Assembly (NCBI GenBank): GCA_900551495.1
Contig: URWG01000015.1
Coordinates: 1 to 20,146 of the forward strand
DNA from: an uncultured Eubacteriales bacterium
GTDB lineage: Bacteria; Bacillota; Clostridia; Oscillospirales; Oscillospiraceae
DNA: 20,146 nt
Direction: 5' to 3'
Both the position numbers and the translations under genes were made by a program. Each line of letters opens with the position of its first letter. Within the stretch, counting starts at the first letter, position 1. Of the stretch, positions 1 to 8,135 are shown piece by piece. The notes under the pieces are model-generated. The model saw only the letters and a list, made by a program, of their open reading frames with translations, did no database searches and was not told the origin of the DNA.

Positions 1-2
1 GA

Positions 3-41
3 GTGTGCGTAGCACATGGGATTCTTGATGAAATATTTTAA
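3..41 (+). other. possible 3' end of an upstream gene
   Basis: Reading from base 3, the frame is open from the window edge to a TAA at 39-41 and would encode the last 12 residues VCVAHGILDEIF. A second frame from base 2 ends at 26-28. The stretch is too short to assign. MMPL genes of Clostridia often follow a TetR or MarR regulator gene, and this could be such an end, but nothing here proves it. Confidence 0.2.
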
Positions 42-50
42 TCAAGAATC
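20..50. promoter_or_regulatory. 10-bp perfect inverted repeat upstream of the MMPL gene
   Basis: GATTCTTGAT (20-29) is repeated inverted as ATCAAGAATC (41-50), separated by an 11-base A/T-rich spacer. It lies 33 bases before the MMPL start codon. No T-run follows on the + strand, so it is not a good intrinsic terminator. An operator for a local repressor, or a 5' leader hairpin, fits better. The spacing of the half sites would be wide for a TetR dimer. Confidence 0.45.
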
Positions 51-83
51 AGTATGAGAGCAAATAAGGAAGGAGGAGCGTAT

Positions 84-2180
84 ATGCGCTTTTCAAAGGC
101 TGTTGTAAAGCTTCGGGTCCCGATTCTGATCGTCACGCTGGTGCTGATGATCCCGTCCGTGCTCGGTATGGTGGGAACCCGAATCAACTATGATATGCTC
201 GACTATCTGCCGGACGATATGGACACGGTGATCGGGCAGGAGGAGCTGCTGAAGGACTTCGGCAAGGGCGCCTTCTCGCTGATCGTCGTGGAGGATATGC
301 CGCAGAAGGACGTCGCAAAGCTGTGCGACAAGATAGAGCAGGTCGAGCACGTCGAAAGCGTCGTGAGCTATGCGTCGCTGGCGGACCTCTCCATTCCGAT
401 GGAGCTGCTGCCGGAAAAGCTCTGTAACGAGTTCAATACAGACCATTCGACGATGGTCGCCGTATTCTTCGACAGCGCGACGAGCGCGGACGTGACGATG
501 GATGCCATCCGCGAAATCCGTTCGATCGCAGGCAAGCAGTGCTTCGTGTCGGGTATGTCGGCGCTGGTCACCGACCTGAAGGACCTGTGCGAGAAGGAGG
601 AGCCGATCTATGTCGGGCTTGCGGTGCTGTTTGCGTGCCTTGCAATGCTGGTGTTCCTCGACGGCTGGCTGATCCCGTTCGTGTTCCTTGCGTCCATCGG
701 CATGATGATTCTGCTGAACCTCGGCACGAACTACTTCTTCAGCGAGATTTCCTACATCACCAAGGCGCTTTCCGCTGTGTTGCAGCTTGCCGTCACGATG
801 GACTATTCCATCTTCCTCTGGCACAGCTACAACGACCATTGCAGCCGCTGCGACGACCACCGTGCGGCAATGGCGGAGGCAATCAGCGAAACGCTGACCA
901 GCGTGGTCGGCAGCTCCCTGACGACGGTCGCGGGCTTTGCCGCGCTGTGCTTTATGACCTTTACGCTCGGGCGTGACCTCGGTATCGTCATGGCAAAGGG
1001 CGTTGTGTTCGGCGTGATCGGCTGCGTGACGGTGCTGCCGTCGCTGATCCTTGTGTTCGACAAGCCGCTGCAAAAAACACGCCACCGCTCGCTGCTGCCG
1101 AATATGAAGCGGTTTGCGGGCAAGGTGACGAAGATATTCCCCGTGTTTCTTATCATCTTCGCGCTGCTGGTTGTGCCTGCGTACTACGGCTACGACAAGA
1201 CAAACGACGAGGTTTACTACGATATGGGTCAGTGCCTGCCGGAGGATATGGAATATGTGATCGCAAACTCCAAGCTTTCCGACGAGTTTGACATTGCCTC
1301 GACCCATATGCTGCTTGTCAATGCCGGTCTGCCGACCAAAGCCGTGCGTGACATGATCGACGAGATGGAGCAGGTAGACGGCGTGAAATACGTTCTCGGT
1401 TTGGAATCCGTGCTCGGTGCGTCCGTGCCGGAGGAAATTTTGCCGGACAGCATTCGCAGCATTCTCAAGAGCGACCGCTGGGAGCTGCTGCTCATCAATT
1501 CGGAGTACAAGGTCGCCGGTGACGCAGTGAATGAACAGATCGATTCGCTGAATACGATCCTGAAAAAGTATGACGAAAGCGGAATGCTCATCGGCGAAGC
1601 GCCTTGCATGAAGGACATGATCGAGACGACCGACCGCGACTTCCGCGTGGTCAATACGGTGTCGATTTTGGCGATTTTCCTCATCATCCTGCTTGTGGAA
1701 AAGAGCATTTCGCTCCCATTCATCCTCATTGCGGTCATCGAGCTTGCAATTTTTATTAACCTCGGCTTGCCGCATTACCTCGGGCAGTCGCTGCCGTTTA
1801 TTGCCCCGATCTGTATCAGCACGATCCAGCTCGGCGCAACGGTGGACTACGCAATTCTGATGACCACGCGCTATAAGTCCGAGCGTATCGGCGGCGCGGG
1901 AAAACGGGCGGCGGTCACGACGGCGCTTGCCGCGTCGATCCCGTCGATCATCGTATCCGGCATGGGACTGTTCGCCGCGACCTTCGGCGTTGCGGTCTAT
2001 TCGGACATTGATATTATCAGCTCTATGTGTATGCTGATGGCGCGCGGCGCCGTGGTCAGTATGCTCTGCGTTATCTTCATCCTGCCGGCGCTTTTGATGC
2101 TGTGCGATAAGCTTGTGTGCAAAACCACGATGGGTATGAGAAAAATCGGAACAAAGAAGAATTCGGAGGCGTTATCATGA
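84..2180 (+). CDS. MMPL/RND-superfamily membrane exporter
   Basis: This is a 698-residue MMPL-family transporter, driven by proton motive force in characterised relatives, which move lipids, drugs or other hydrophobic molecules across or out of the membrane. It is built as two similar halves, each with one membrane span, an extracytoplasmic domain and a block of about five spans. Span 1 is at residues 12-31, followed by YDMLDYLPDD. The conserved TM4 Asp-Tyr pair is seen as TMDYSIF (D240-Y241) and again as ATVDYAI (D588-Y589). I chose the ATG at 84 because AAGGAGGAG lies 7 bases before it; an upstream in-frame ATG at 54 has no such site. The gene ends in an ATGA overlap with the next gene, so the two are translationally coupled. 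The substrate cannot be told from sequence. Confidence 0.9.
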   Translation: MRFSKAVVKLRVPILIVTLVLMIPSVLGMVGTRINYDMLDYLPDDMDTVIGQEELLKDFGKGAFSLIVVEDMPQKDVAKLCDKIEQVEHVESVVSYASLADLSIPMELLPEKLCNEFNTDHSTMVAVFFDSATSADVTMDAIREIRSIAGKQCFVSGMSALVTDLKDLCEKEEPIYVGLAVLFACLAMLVFLDGWLIPFVFLASIGMMILLNLGTNYFFSEISYITKALSAVLQLAVTMDYSIFLWHSYNDHCSRCDDHRAAMAEAISETLTSVVGSSLTTVAGFAALCFMTFTLGRDLGIVMAKGVVFGVIGCVTVLPSLILVFDKPLQKTRHRSLLPNMKRFAGKVTKIFPVFLIIFALLVVPAYYGYDKTNDEVYYDMGQCLPEDMEYVIANSKLSDEFDIASTHMLLVNAGLPTKAVRDMIDEMEQVDGVKYVLGLESVLGASVPEEILPDSIRSILKSDRWELLLINSEYKVAGDAVNEQIDSLNTILKKYDESGMLIGEAPCMKDMIETTDRDFRVVNTVSILAIFLIILLVEKSISLPFILIAVIELAIFINLGLPHYLGQSLPFIAPICISTIQLGATVDYAILMTTRYKSERIGGAGKRAAVTTALAASIPSIIVSGMGLFAATFGVAVYSDIDIISSMCMLMARGAVVSMLCVIFILPALLMLCDKLVCKTTMGMRKIGTKKNSEALS

Positions 2181-4312
2181 AAAGAAATCTTTCCAAGCTG
2201 ACTGCGCTCGGGCTGTGCCTGACGCTGCTGATCGGCAATGCGGCGGCATACACGCTGATCGACCGCGAGAGGAGCACCGCTGCCAAAAGCACGGACACCG
2301 TGCAGACGGCGGGCGTCTCAAAGGATGAGACGGTCTACGTCCTTGCCGACGCGGAGGGCGGCGTGCAAAAGATTATCGTCAGCGACTGGATCAAAAATCC
2401 GCAGGGAAGCAGCACGGTCACCGATACCGCTGCGCTGACGGATGTGGAAAACGTCAGAGGCGACGAGACTTATACCATGAACAGTGACAATCTGCGCGTT
2501 TGGGATGCGCAGGGCAACGACATCTACTGCCAAGGCAGCATTGATAAGGAGCTGCCGGTCGGGATCAGCGTCTCCTACGAGCTGGACGGGAAGAGCATTT
2601 CCGCCGAGGAGCTGGCAGGCAAGAGCGGTACCGTTACCATCCGCTATACCTATCAGAATTATCAGTATGAGACCGTTGAGATCGACGGCAAGCAGGAAAA
2701 AATTTATGTGCCCTTTGTCATGCTGACGGGGCTGCTGCTCGACGGCGAGCGGTTCAGCAACGCCACGGTGACAAACGGTAAGGTGATTAACGACGGAACT
2801 CGTACCGTGGTCGTCGGTTTGGCACTGCCCGGCTTGCAGGAGAATCTGAAGATCGACACGGATAAGCTGGAGCTGCCGCAGTCGGTGGAGATCACTGCCG
2901 ACGTGAAGGACTTCAAGCTCGGCAACACCGTGACCCTTGCGACAAATTCCGTGTTTAATCAGCTTGACGCGGAGCAGTTTAACTCCCTTGACGGCTTGAC
3001 CGATTCGCTCGGCGATCTGACCGACGCGATGGGAAAGCTCATGAGCGGCTCGTCGCAGCTTTATGACGGGCTTTGCACGCTGCTGGAAAAGTCCGGTCAG
3101 CTCGTGGACGGTATCAATCAGATGGCTTCCGGTGCCGAGGCACTGAAAAACGGTGCGGCACAGGTTGACGGCGGCGCTGCTGCCCTTGTCAGCGGCTCGA
3201 AGGAGCTTGCGGACGGACTCGGCACACTCTCTGCCAACAGCGCGGCTCTGAACGGCGGTGCGGCGCAGGTATTCAACACATTGCTGCAAACGGCGAATAC
3301 CGAGCTGGCGAAGGCAGGGCTGGACGTTCCGACTCTGACCATCGGCAACTATGCCGACGTGCTCAACGGCGTGATCGACTCGCTTGACCCCGACAGCATT
3401 GCACAGCAGATTCAGCAGACCGCCAAAGCACAGGTCACCGAAAAGGTCAATGCGCAGACCGACGTGATCCGCGCGGCAGTCACTGCCGAGGTCGAAAAGC
3501 AGGTCCGCGCGGGCGTGGAGAACTATTGCAGAACGCAGGTCGCTCTGCCGCAGGTGCTGGCAGCTATGGGCATGACGGCGGAGGATTATAACGCGGGCGT
3601 TGCAAGCGGTGCGATCTCCGAGGAGGTACAGGCACAGGTCAACGCGGCAGTCGATGCAGCCATGGCAAGCGAGGAAATGAAGGCAGCCGTGGACGCGCAG
3701 GTCGCTGCGAAAATGGCGTCCGACGAAATAAAAACGACCGTCGAGCAGAACGTGAGCGCAGAGGTCGAGCGGCAGATCGAGCTGGCGATGAACTCCGCCG
3801 AGGTGCAGGGACAGATCACTGCGGCGCTGGAGCAGGCGGCTTCCGGCGCGGCAAGTGTCAGCGCACTCAAGGAGCAGCTTGACACCTATGCGGGCTTCTA
3901 CTACGGACTGCAAAGCTACACTGCCGGCGTGGATTCTGCAAGGTCGGGCGCCGATACGCTCAACGCGGGCGCTGCGACCCTCAAGAACGGCACGGCTTCG
4001 CTGAAGGACGGTATGGATACGCTTTATAACGGCGTTCTGACCCTGAGAAACGGCGCTCCCGCGCTGGTCAGCGGCGTGACCGAGCTGCGTGACGGTGCGC
4101 TCCAGCTTTCCGACGGCTTGAAGGAATTCGACAAGCAGGGTGTGGAGAAGCTGGTGGACGCGGTTGACGGCGACATCGGCGGACTGCTGACCCGCCTGAA
4201 GGCGACGGTCGATGTGTCCAAGGATTATCAGAGCTTCACGGGTCTGACTGAGGATATGACCGGCGAGGTGCGGTTCGTCTACCGTACCGACGCGATCAAG
4301 CTCGACGAATAA
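2177..4312 (+). CDS. YhgE/Pip-like envelope protein, partner of the MMPL exporter
   Basis: This is a 711-residue protein with an N-terminal hydrophobic segment (about residues 8-26) that acts as a signal peptide or anchor. A beta-rich region (about 50-265) follows. Two blocks of 'xxLxxGxxxL' pseudo-heptad repeats (about 285-365 and 590-670) are typical of YhgE/Pip proteins. Between them lies a long Ala/Glu/Gln-rich predicted coiled coil (about 415-575) with few aromatics. No LPXTG motif and no clear C-terminal membrane span are visible, unlike canonical YhgE proteins with C-terminal spans. GGAGG is 7 bases before the ATG at 2177, which overlaps the MMPL stop. The coupling suggests an extracellular partner or scaffold for the exporter. 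The precise role is unknown. Confidence 0.75.
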   Translation: MKRNLSKLTALGLCLTLLIGNAAAYTLIDRERSTAAKSTDTVQTAGVSKDETVYVLADAEGGVQKIIVSDWIKNPQGSSTVTDTAALTDVENVRGDETYTMNSDNLRVWDAQGNDIYCQGSIDKELPVGISVSYELDGKSISAEELAGKSGTVTIRYTYQNYQYETVEIDGKQEKIYVPFVMLTGLLLDGERFSNATVTNGKVINDGTRTVVVGLALPGLQENLKIDTDKLELPQSVEITADVKDFKLGNTVTLATNSVFNQLDAEQFNSLDGLTDSLGDLTDAMGKLMSGSSQLYDGLCTLLEKSGQLVDGINQMASGAEALKNGAAQVDGGAAALVSGSKELADGLGTLSANSAALNGGAAQVFNTLLQTANTELAKAGLDVPTLTIGNYADVLNGVIDSLDPDSIAQQIQQTAKAQVTEKVNAQTDVIRAAVTAEVEKQVRAGVENYCRTQVALPQVLAAMGMTAEDYNAGVASGAISEEVQAQVNAAVDAAMASEEMKAAVDAQVAAKMASDEIKTTVEQNVSAEVERQIELAMNSAEVQGQITAALEQAASGAASVSALKEQLDTYAGFYYGLQSYTAGVDSARSGADTLNAGAATLKNGTASLKDGMDTLYNGVLTLRNGAPALVSGVTELRDGALQLSDGLKEFDKQGVEKLVDAVDGDIGGLLTRLKATVDVSKDYQSFTGLTEDMTGEVRFVYRTDAIKLDE

Positions 4313-4320
4313 ATAACAGT

Positions 4321-4350
4321 GCCCCGCTCGGTATTCCCGAGCGGGGCTTT
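4321..4350. terminator. bidirectional intrinsic terminator
   Basis: GCCCCGCTCGG (4321-4331) pairs perfectly with CCGAGCGGGGC (4337-4347) around a 5-base loop and is followed by TTTT. It sits between the convergent YhgE-like gene and the YicG-like gene. The minus-strand side has CACTGTTATTTAT after the stem, a poorer T-run, so termination is expected mainly for the + operon. Confidence 0.88.
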
Positions 4351-4358
4351 TATGTCGT

Positions 4359-4994
4359 TTATTCCACGTCCTTGGCGCGGGGAAGGTTCCAGCGGTAATG
4401 TGCCGCTAAAAGCCGAATGATGACAACCAGTGCCATGGAGATCGACATGGCGGCATATTCCGGCAGCACGCGCCACAGCAGCGTGCAGCTCACCGCGCCG
4501 ACCAGCGAGGCACAGGCATAGATGTGCTTGACAAGGATGTACGGCGTGTTTCCCGCCAAGACGTCGCGCAGCACACCGCCGCCGACGCCGGTAAGTACGC
4601 CGACAAACACCAGCAAAAACGTGCTGCGGTCGGGGGAGAAGGAGAGCGCGTTCCAAATGCCCATTGCCGTAAATACGCCCAGTCCGACGGAGTCCATCAC
4701 CAGCAGAACCGCGTCAAAACGGCGCTGATTGTGCGTCAGGCGGTGGCGAATTCCCGGAATAAAGACGACGGCTGCCGTGACGACTGCGATCAGTGCGCAG
4801 AGCGGGTCGCGGAATGCCAGCGGCGGAGTGATGCCGAGGATCAGGTCGCGAAGGATACCGCCGCCGATCGCCGTTACCACGCCGAGCACCATCACGCCGA
4901 GCAGGTCCATCTGCTTCTTCATTGCCGTCAGTGCGCCCGAGACGGCAAAGGCAAGCGTGCCGATGATTTCCAGAATTCGAACGAAGAGTTCCAT
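4359..4994 (-). CDS. YicG/UPF0126 (TRIC-type channel family) membrane protein
   Basis: This is a 211-residue, strongly hydrophobic protein of about seven membrane spans, made of two homologous halves. Each half carries the family signature: GGGILRD at residues 44-50 and GGGVLRD at 138-144. The C-terminus YRWNLPRAKD is also family-like. Prokaryotic members are related to TRIC cation channels; several are annotated as glycine-metabolism or trimeric cation channel proteins, and the physiological ligand here is unknown. The ATG at 4994 is chosen because GGGAGGGG lies 5 bases upstream; a TTG at 5009 overlaps that site and is unlikely. It lies 62 bases downstream of murA on the same strand, with a possible weak terminator between them. 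Confidence 0.88.
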   Translation of the reverse strand: MELFVRILEIIGTLAFAVSGALTAMKKQMDLLGVMVLGVVTAIGGGILRDLILGITPPLAFRDPLCALIAVVTAAVVFIPGIRHRLTHNQRRFDAVLLVMDSVGLGVFTAMGIWNALSFSPDRSTFLLVFVGVLTGVGGGVLRDVLAGNTPYILVKHIYACASLVGAVSCTLLWRVLPEYAAMSISMALVVIIRLLAAHYRWNLPRAKDVE

Positions 4995-5007
4995 TGATAC
5001 CCCTCCC

Positions 5008-5042
5008 AAAGAAAGCGGGCGGATAGCTCTGCCACCCGCCCG
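5008..5042 (-). terminator. weak terminator-like hairpin after murA
   Basis: On the minus strand CGGGCGG (5042-5036) pairs with CCGCCCG (5022-5016) around a 13-base loop and is followed by CTTTCTTT. The U-tract is interrupted, and the next ribosome binding site begins almost at once. It may attenuate rather than stop transcription into the YicG-like gene. Confidence 0.45.
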
Positions 5043-5056
5043 ATGCGATTTTATTG

Positions 5057-6349
5057 TCAGCCTGCGTCGGAAACGCTGCGTCCGTCCGGCACATCGACGC
5101 GCTTGATCTGTGCGCCCAGCCCGCGGAGCTTTTCAACGAGGCATTCGTAGCCGCGTTCGATATACTCGATCTCCTCGACGACGGTCGTGCCGTCGGCGGC
5201 AAGACCCGCGATCACCATGGCAGCGCCCGCCCGCAGGTCGCAGGCATGGACAGTGCAGCCGTGCAGGGCTTCGACGCCGTTGATGACGGCAATTTTCGTC
5301 TCGACCTTGATGCTCGCGCCCATGCGGTTCAGCTCCGCACAGTAGCGGAAGCGGGTGTCGTAGATGCTCTCGGTGATAACGCTCACGCCGTTTGCCAGCG
5401 CCATACAGACGGCGATCTGCGGCTGCATATCCGTCGGGAAGCCGGGATAGGGAAGCGTCTTAACGTTCGCACGGCGAAGCTTGCCCGTCCGCTGAATGTG
5501 GATGGCATCGTCATATTCCGTGACGCGGACGCCCATCTCGCGCAGCTTTGCCGAAATGGTGTCCATATGCTTCGGAATGACGTTCTGTATCAGCACGTCG
5601 CCGCCGACTGCCGCAGCAGCCGCCATATAGGTGCCCGCCTCGATCTGATCGGGGATGATGGAGTAGAAGCCGCCGCGCAACGCCTTCACGCCGCGAATCT
5701 TGATAACGTCCGTGCCTGCACCCGAGATACGGGCGCCCATGGCGTTCAGGAAGTTGGCAAGATCGACGATATGCGGCTCCTTCGCGGCGTTTTCGATGAT
5801 CGTCGTGCCGTTTGCCAGCGCCGCCCCGATCATAATGTTCATCGTTGCACCGACCGAAACAACGTCCAGATTGATCCGCCCGCCCGTCAGACCGTTCTCC
5901 GGTGCGGACGCGCAGACATAGCCGTTTTGCAGCTCGACCTCCGCACCCAGCGCCTCAAAGCCCTTGATGTGCTGGTCGATCGGTCTTGCGCCGAAGTTGC
6001 AGCCGCCGGGAAGGGCGACGCGGGCATGACCAAACCGCCCGAGCTGCGCACCGATCAGATAGTACGAGGCGCGGATCCGGCGCACCAGCGCGACGGATGC
6101 CTCGGAGTCGCGCACATGCGTGGAATCAATTTCCAGCGTGTTCGGGCTGAGACGGCGAATCCCCGCGCCCATGTCCGAAAGGATCTCCAGCAGGAGACGG
6201 ACGTCGGAAATGTCGGGGACGTTTTCGATTCGGCATACGCCGCTGACCAAAAGCGTTGCGGGAAGAATGGCGACGGCAGCGTTTTTTGCGCCGCTGATGG
6301 TCACGACGCCGGAAAGCGGCTTCCCGCCCTGAATGATATATTGTGTCAT
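5057..6349 (-). CDS. murA: UDP-N-acetylglucosamine 1-carboxyvinyltransferase MurA
   Basis: MurA performs the first committed cytoplasmic step of peptidoglycan synthesis, transferring enolpyruvate from PEP to UDP-GlcNAc. It is also the fosfomycin target. The 430-residue length matches the family. Catalytic residues are in place: SGAKNAA gives K22 and N23, ALPGGCNFGARP gives the PEP-binding Cys at 117 (C115 in E. coli), and PGFPTDMQPQ gives D307 (D305 in E. coli). Having Cys rather than Asp in the loop predicts fosfomycin sensitivity at the target level. The ATG at 6349 is chosen because AGAGGG is 6 bases upstream; an ATG at 6364 overlaps that site. Many Firmicutes carry two paralogues (murAA/murAB), and I cannot say which this is. 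Confidence 0.96.
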   Translation of the reverse strand: MTQYIIQGGKPLSGVVTISGAKNAAVAILPATLLVSGVCRIENVPDISDVRLLLEILSDMGAGIRRLSPNTLEIDSTHVRDSEASVALVRRIRASYYLIGAQLGRFGHARVALPGGCNFGARPIDQHIKGFEALGAEVELQNGYVCASAPENGLTGGRINLDVVSVGATMNIMIGAALANGTTIIENAAKEPHIVDLANFLNAMGARISGAGTDVIKIRGVKALRGGFYSIIPDQIEAGTYMAAAAAVGGDVLIQNVIPKHMDTISAKLREMGVRVTEYDDAIHIQRTGKLRRANVKTLPYPGFPTDMQPQIAVCMALANGVSVITESIYDTRFRYCAELNRMGASIKVETKIAVINGVEALHGCTVHACDLRAGAAMVIAGLAADGTTVVEEIEYIERGYECLVEKLRGLGAQIKRVDVPDGRSVSDAG

Positions 6350-6434
6350 AAAATACCCTCTCATAATCGGAGTATATGCAATATCGGAGCGTTCATTAAG
6401 ACAATATTATCCACGCTCGAACGCGTGTTTTAAT

Positions 6435-6463
6435 ATTATATCATACAGGCAACGACTTGTAAA
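6435..6463 (-). promoter_or_regulatory. SigA-type promoter of murA
   Basis: On the minus strand TTTACA (6463-6458) is followed after exactly 17 bases by TATAAT (6440-6435). A TG one base before the -10 makes it an extended -10 as well. Transcription would start near 6428, giving a leader of about 79 bases. That leader contains a small CACGC/GCGTG hairpin (6411-6426) at its very 5' end. Confidence 0.82.
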
Positions 6464-6494
6464 TAGAAAATAACAAATCGGGAACAGAAAATTG

Positions 6495-7154
6495 TCAATT
6501 TTCCGCGAGTGCACGGCTGCGAAGTGCCTCAAAATTTTCGATGTGATAGCCTGAGGGCGATTTTTTCAGAATACCGTCCGCGCAGAGATGCCCGAGCGTG
6601 CGGTACAGGTGACGGTAGCTGATGCCGACGGAGCAGGCAACGTCCGTCATAATGTCGCGAAAGGCGCCGCCGTCCGCCGCGCCGAGAATGTAGCGGCAAA
6701 GACGTACCTCCGCAGGGTACAGCGCGGCTGCGGCAACGGTATCGGAGTTTGCAAGCTTTTTCGACAGCTCTGCGGCGGCACTGCGTGCAAACTCCAAGCT
6801 GCGGTTCAGACAGTCCGAATTCTGCGCGACGGGAACGGCAATGCAGTGAAAATCTCCGAGGGCGACGACGGTCGTATTTCCGGTGTCGGCGCCGGCAAAG
6901 AATTCGGCTTCGCCGATCAATCCGTCGGAGACGTAAAAACACATGATGAGGTTCCTGCCGTTCGGAGCGGTAATGCCGACCTTTGCTTTTCCTGCCGTTA
7001 CGACAAACAGATGCGCAAGCGGCAGACCGACCGTGACGATACGCTCGCCGAAGCTGTATTCACGGACCGAACAGCCGCGCAGCCTCCCCGCGTCCAGTCC
7101 GTATCGGTGCAGGAGCGCGGCGTCCTGCGGCGTGAGATTGAAATGTTCCTTCAT
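6495..7154 (-). CDS. Crp/Fnr-family transcriptional regulator
   Basis: This is a 219-residue regulator with an N-terminal cyclic-nucleotide-binding-like beta barrel (about residues 1-115), a dimerisation helix (about 118-140) and a C-terminal winged helix-turn-helix (about 148-205; core around 166-190, GISYRHLYRTLGHL). The phosphate-binding cassette position reads GEAEFFAG (81-88) but lacks the downstream Arg-Ser/Thr pair that binds cAMP in Crp. No Fnr-type N-terminal Cys cluster is present. The effector is therefore probably neither cAMP nor a 4Fe-4S cluster of the standard kind. The ATG at 7154 follows AGGAG by 6 bases; an ATG at 7184 lies inside a palindrome and is rejected. It is divergent from the transporter gene it probably controls. 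YeiL-type relatives are one possible subfamily, with low certainty. Confidence 0.87.
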   Translation of the reverse strand: MKEHFNLTPQDAALLHRYGLDAGRLRGCSVREYSFGERIVTVGLPLAHLFVVTAGKAKVGITAPNGRNLIMCFYVSDGLIGEAEFFAGADTGNTTVVALGDFHCIAVPVAQNSDCLNRSLEFARSAAAELSKKLANSDTVAAAALYPAEVRLCRYILGAADGGAFRDIMTDVACSVGISYRHLYRTLGHLCADGILKKSPSGYHIENFEALRSRALAEN

Positions 7155-7178
7155 ATGCGTCTCCTGACAGAAAGAGTG

Positions 7179-7190
7179 GGACATATGTCC
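7179..7190. promoter_or_regulatory. candidate operator GGACATATGTCC
   Basis: This is a perfect 12-bp palindrome in the 99-bp gap between the divergent regulator and transporter genes, centred at 7184.5. The centre lies about 42 bases before the predicted transporter start of transcription, the usual position for class II Crp/Fnr activation. It lies 25 bases before the regulator's own start codon, which would suit autorepression. The palindrome differs from the Fnr (TTGAT-N4-ATCAA) and Crp (TGTGA-N6-TCACA) consensus. Assignment to this regulator is inference from position. Confidence 0.6.
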
Positions 7191-7211
7191 TACCCATTAC
7201 TGCCGCCTGCG

Positions 7212-7220
7212 TGTTAAACT
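7212..7220 (+). promoter_or_regulatory. extended -10 for the YdcZ-like transporter gene
   Basis: TG at 7212-7213, one base, then TAAACT at 7215-7220 form an extended -10. No recognisable -35 lies 17 bases upstream, where the sequence is ACCCAT-like. This is what an activator-dependent promoter looks like. Predicted start of transcription is about 7227. Confidence 0.45.
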
Positions 7221-7253
7221 ACCCGCAGAAAGCTCAATTGGGAGGACGAGAGA

Positions 7254-8135
7254 ATGTTCAATATGCTTGCGCTCGCGACCGGTGTGATTCTTGCGGTGAT
7301 GATACAGATCAACGGTGCGCTTTCGGGGCAGTACGGCTCGTACCATGCGGCGCTGTACATCCATATCGTCGGCGCCTGCGGTGCGGCACTGCTGCTGCTC
7401 CTGCGGCATAAGCCGATCCGCGCGAAATCAAAAGTCTCTCTCTGGATGTGTACGGGCGGGATGATCGGCGTCGCGACGACGGTGTTCAACAACCTCGCCT
7501 TTTCCCATATCAGCCTGACAAGTATCGTTGCGCTCGAGCTGTTTGCGGAGCTGGCGTTTTCCTGCCTGATCGATGCCTTCGGCTGGCTTGGGATGCAGCG
7601 GCGCGGCAAGGGCGACATGAGCATCATCGGGATGCTGCTCTCTGCGGCGGGAATTGCGCTGCTGCTGGACAGCTCGGCGGCAGGTGCGTGGGTGTATGTT
7701 CTGATGTCCATGGGAGCGGGTGTCACGGTGGTGCTGAGCCGAACGGTGAATGCGCATCTGTCCGAGCGCATCGGCGCGCTGCCCGGCTCACTGGTCAATC
7801 ATCTGGCGGGAATGCCGATTTGCCTGCTGCTGATGCTGCTGATCCCCGAAACGGCAGCGGGCGGTGATTTTCGTCTTTGGATGTGGTGCGGCGGTCTGCT
7901 CGGCGTTGCGACGGTCGCGTGCTACAATGTCATCGTCCCGAAGCTCCCTGCATCACGCGTAACGCTGCTCAGCCTCTGCGGTCAGCTTTTTTGCGGTATT
8001 ACGCTTGACCTTGCTGTCGGCAATGCATTTGAGCTTCGGCAGTTCGGAGCGGCGCTGTTAGTCGCCGCGGGAATTGTAATCAGTCAGCTCACAAAGCTTT
8101 ATCGGGAGAAAAAAGCGAGTAAGCAGATCAAGTGA
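7254..8135 (+). CDS. YdcZ/DUF606-family DMT transporter
   Basis: This is a 293-residue integral membrane protein of the drug/metabolite transporter superfamily, made of two repeated halves of about 140 residues with roughly ten membrane spans in total. It is typical of the DUF606/YdcZ branch: a short N-terminus MFNMLALATGVILAVMIQ, then NGALSG, and a second half containing NHLAGMP. It probably exports a small metabolite, but no substrate can be read from the sequence. GGGAGG lies 8 bases before the ATG. It is divergent from a Crp/Fnr regulator with a palindrome between them, so the pair forms a regulator-transporter unit. Its stop codon overlaps the stop of the opposite rRNA methyltransferase gene by 8 bp, with no terminator between. 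Confidence 0.88.
   Translation: MFNMLALATGVILAVMIQINGALSGQYGSYHAALYIHIVGACGAALLLLLRHKPIRAKSKVSLWMCTGGMIGVATTVFNNLAFSHISLTSIVALELFAELAFSCLIDAFGWLGMQRRGKGDMSIIGMLLSAAGIALLLDSSAAGAWVYVLMSMGAGVTVVLSRTVNAHLSERIGALPGSLVNHLAGMPICLLLMLLIPETAAGGDFRLWMWCGGLLGVATVACYNVIVPKLPASRVTLLSLCGQLFCGITLDLAVGNAFELRQFGAALLVAAGIVISQLTKLYREKKASKQIK

Noticed and set aside
93..1775. 560-codon open frame on the minus strand opposite the MMPL gene
   Set aside because: It is His/Arg/Gln-rich with no domain and no ribosome binding site; it is the antisense image of a GC-rich coding gene.
2318..3913. 531-codon open frame on the minus strand opposite the YhgE-like gene
   Set aside because: Its low-complexity Leu/Arg/His/Cys composition reflects the repetitive gene on the + strand; no start signal is seen.
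5054..6433. 459-codon open frame on the + strand across murA
   Set aside because: murA on the minus strand is certain by its catalytic residues; the + frame is a shadow.
6487..6503. hairpin GAAAATT-GTC-AATTTTC at the end of the Crp/Fnr gene as a terminator
   Set aside because: It has only A-T pairs apart from one, lies partly inside the coding sequence, and has no useful stem strength.
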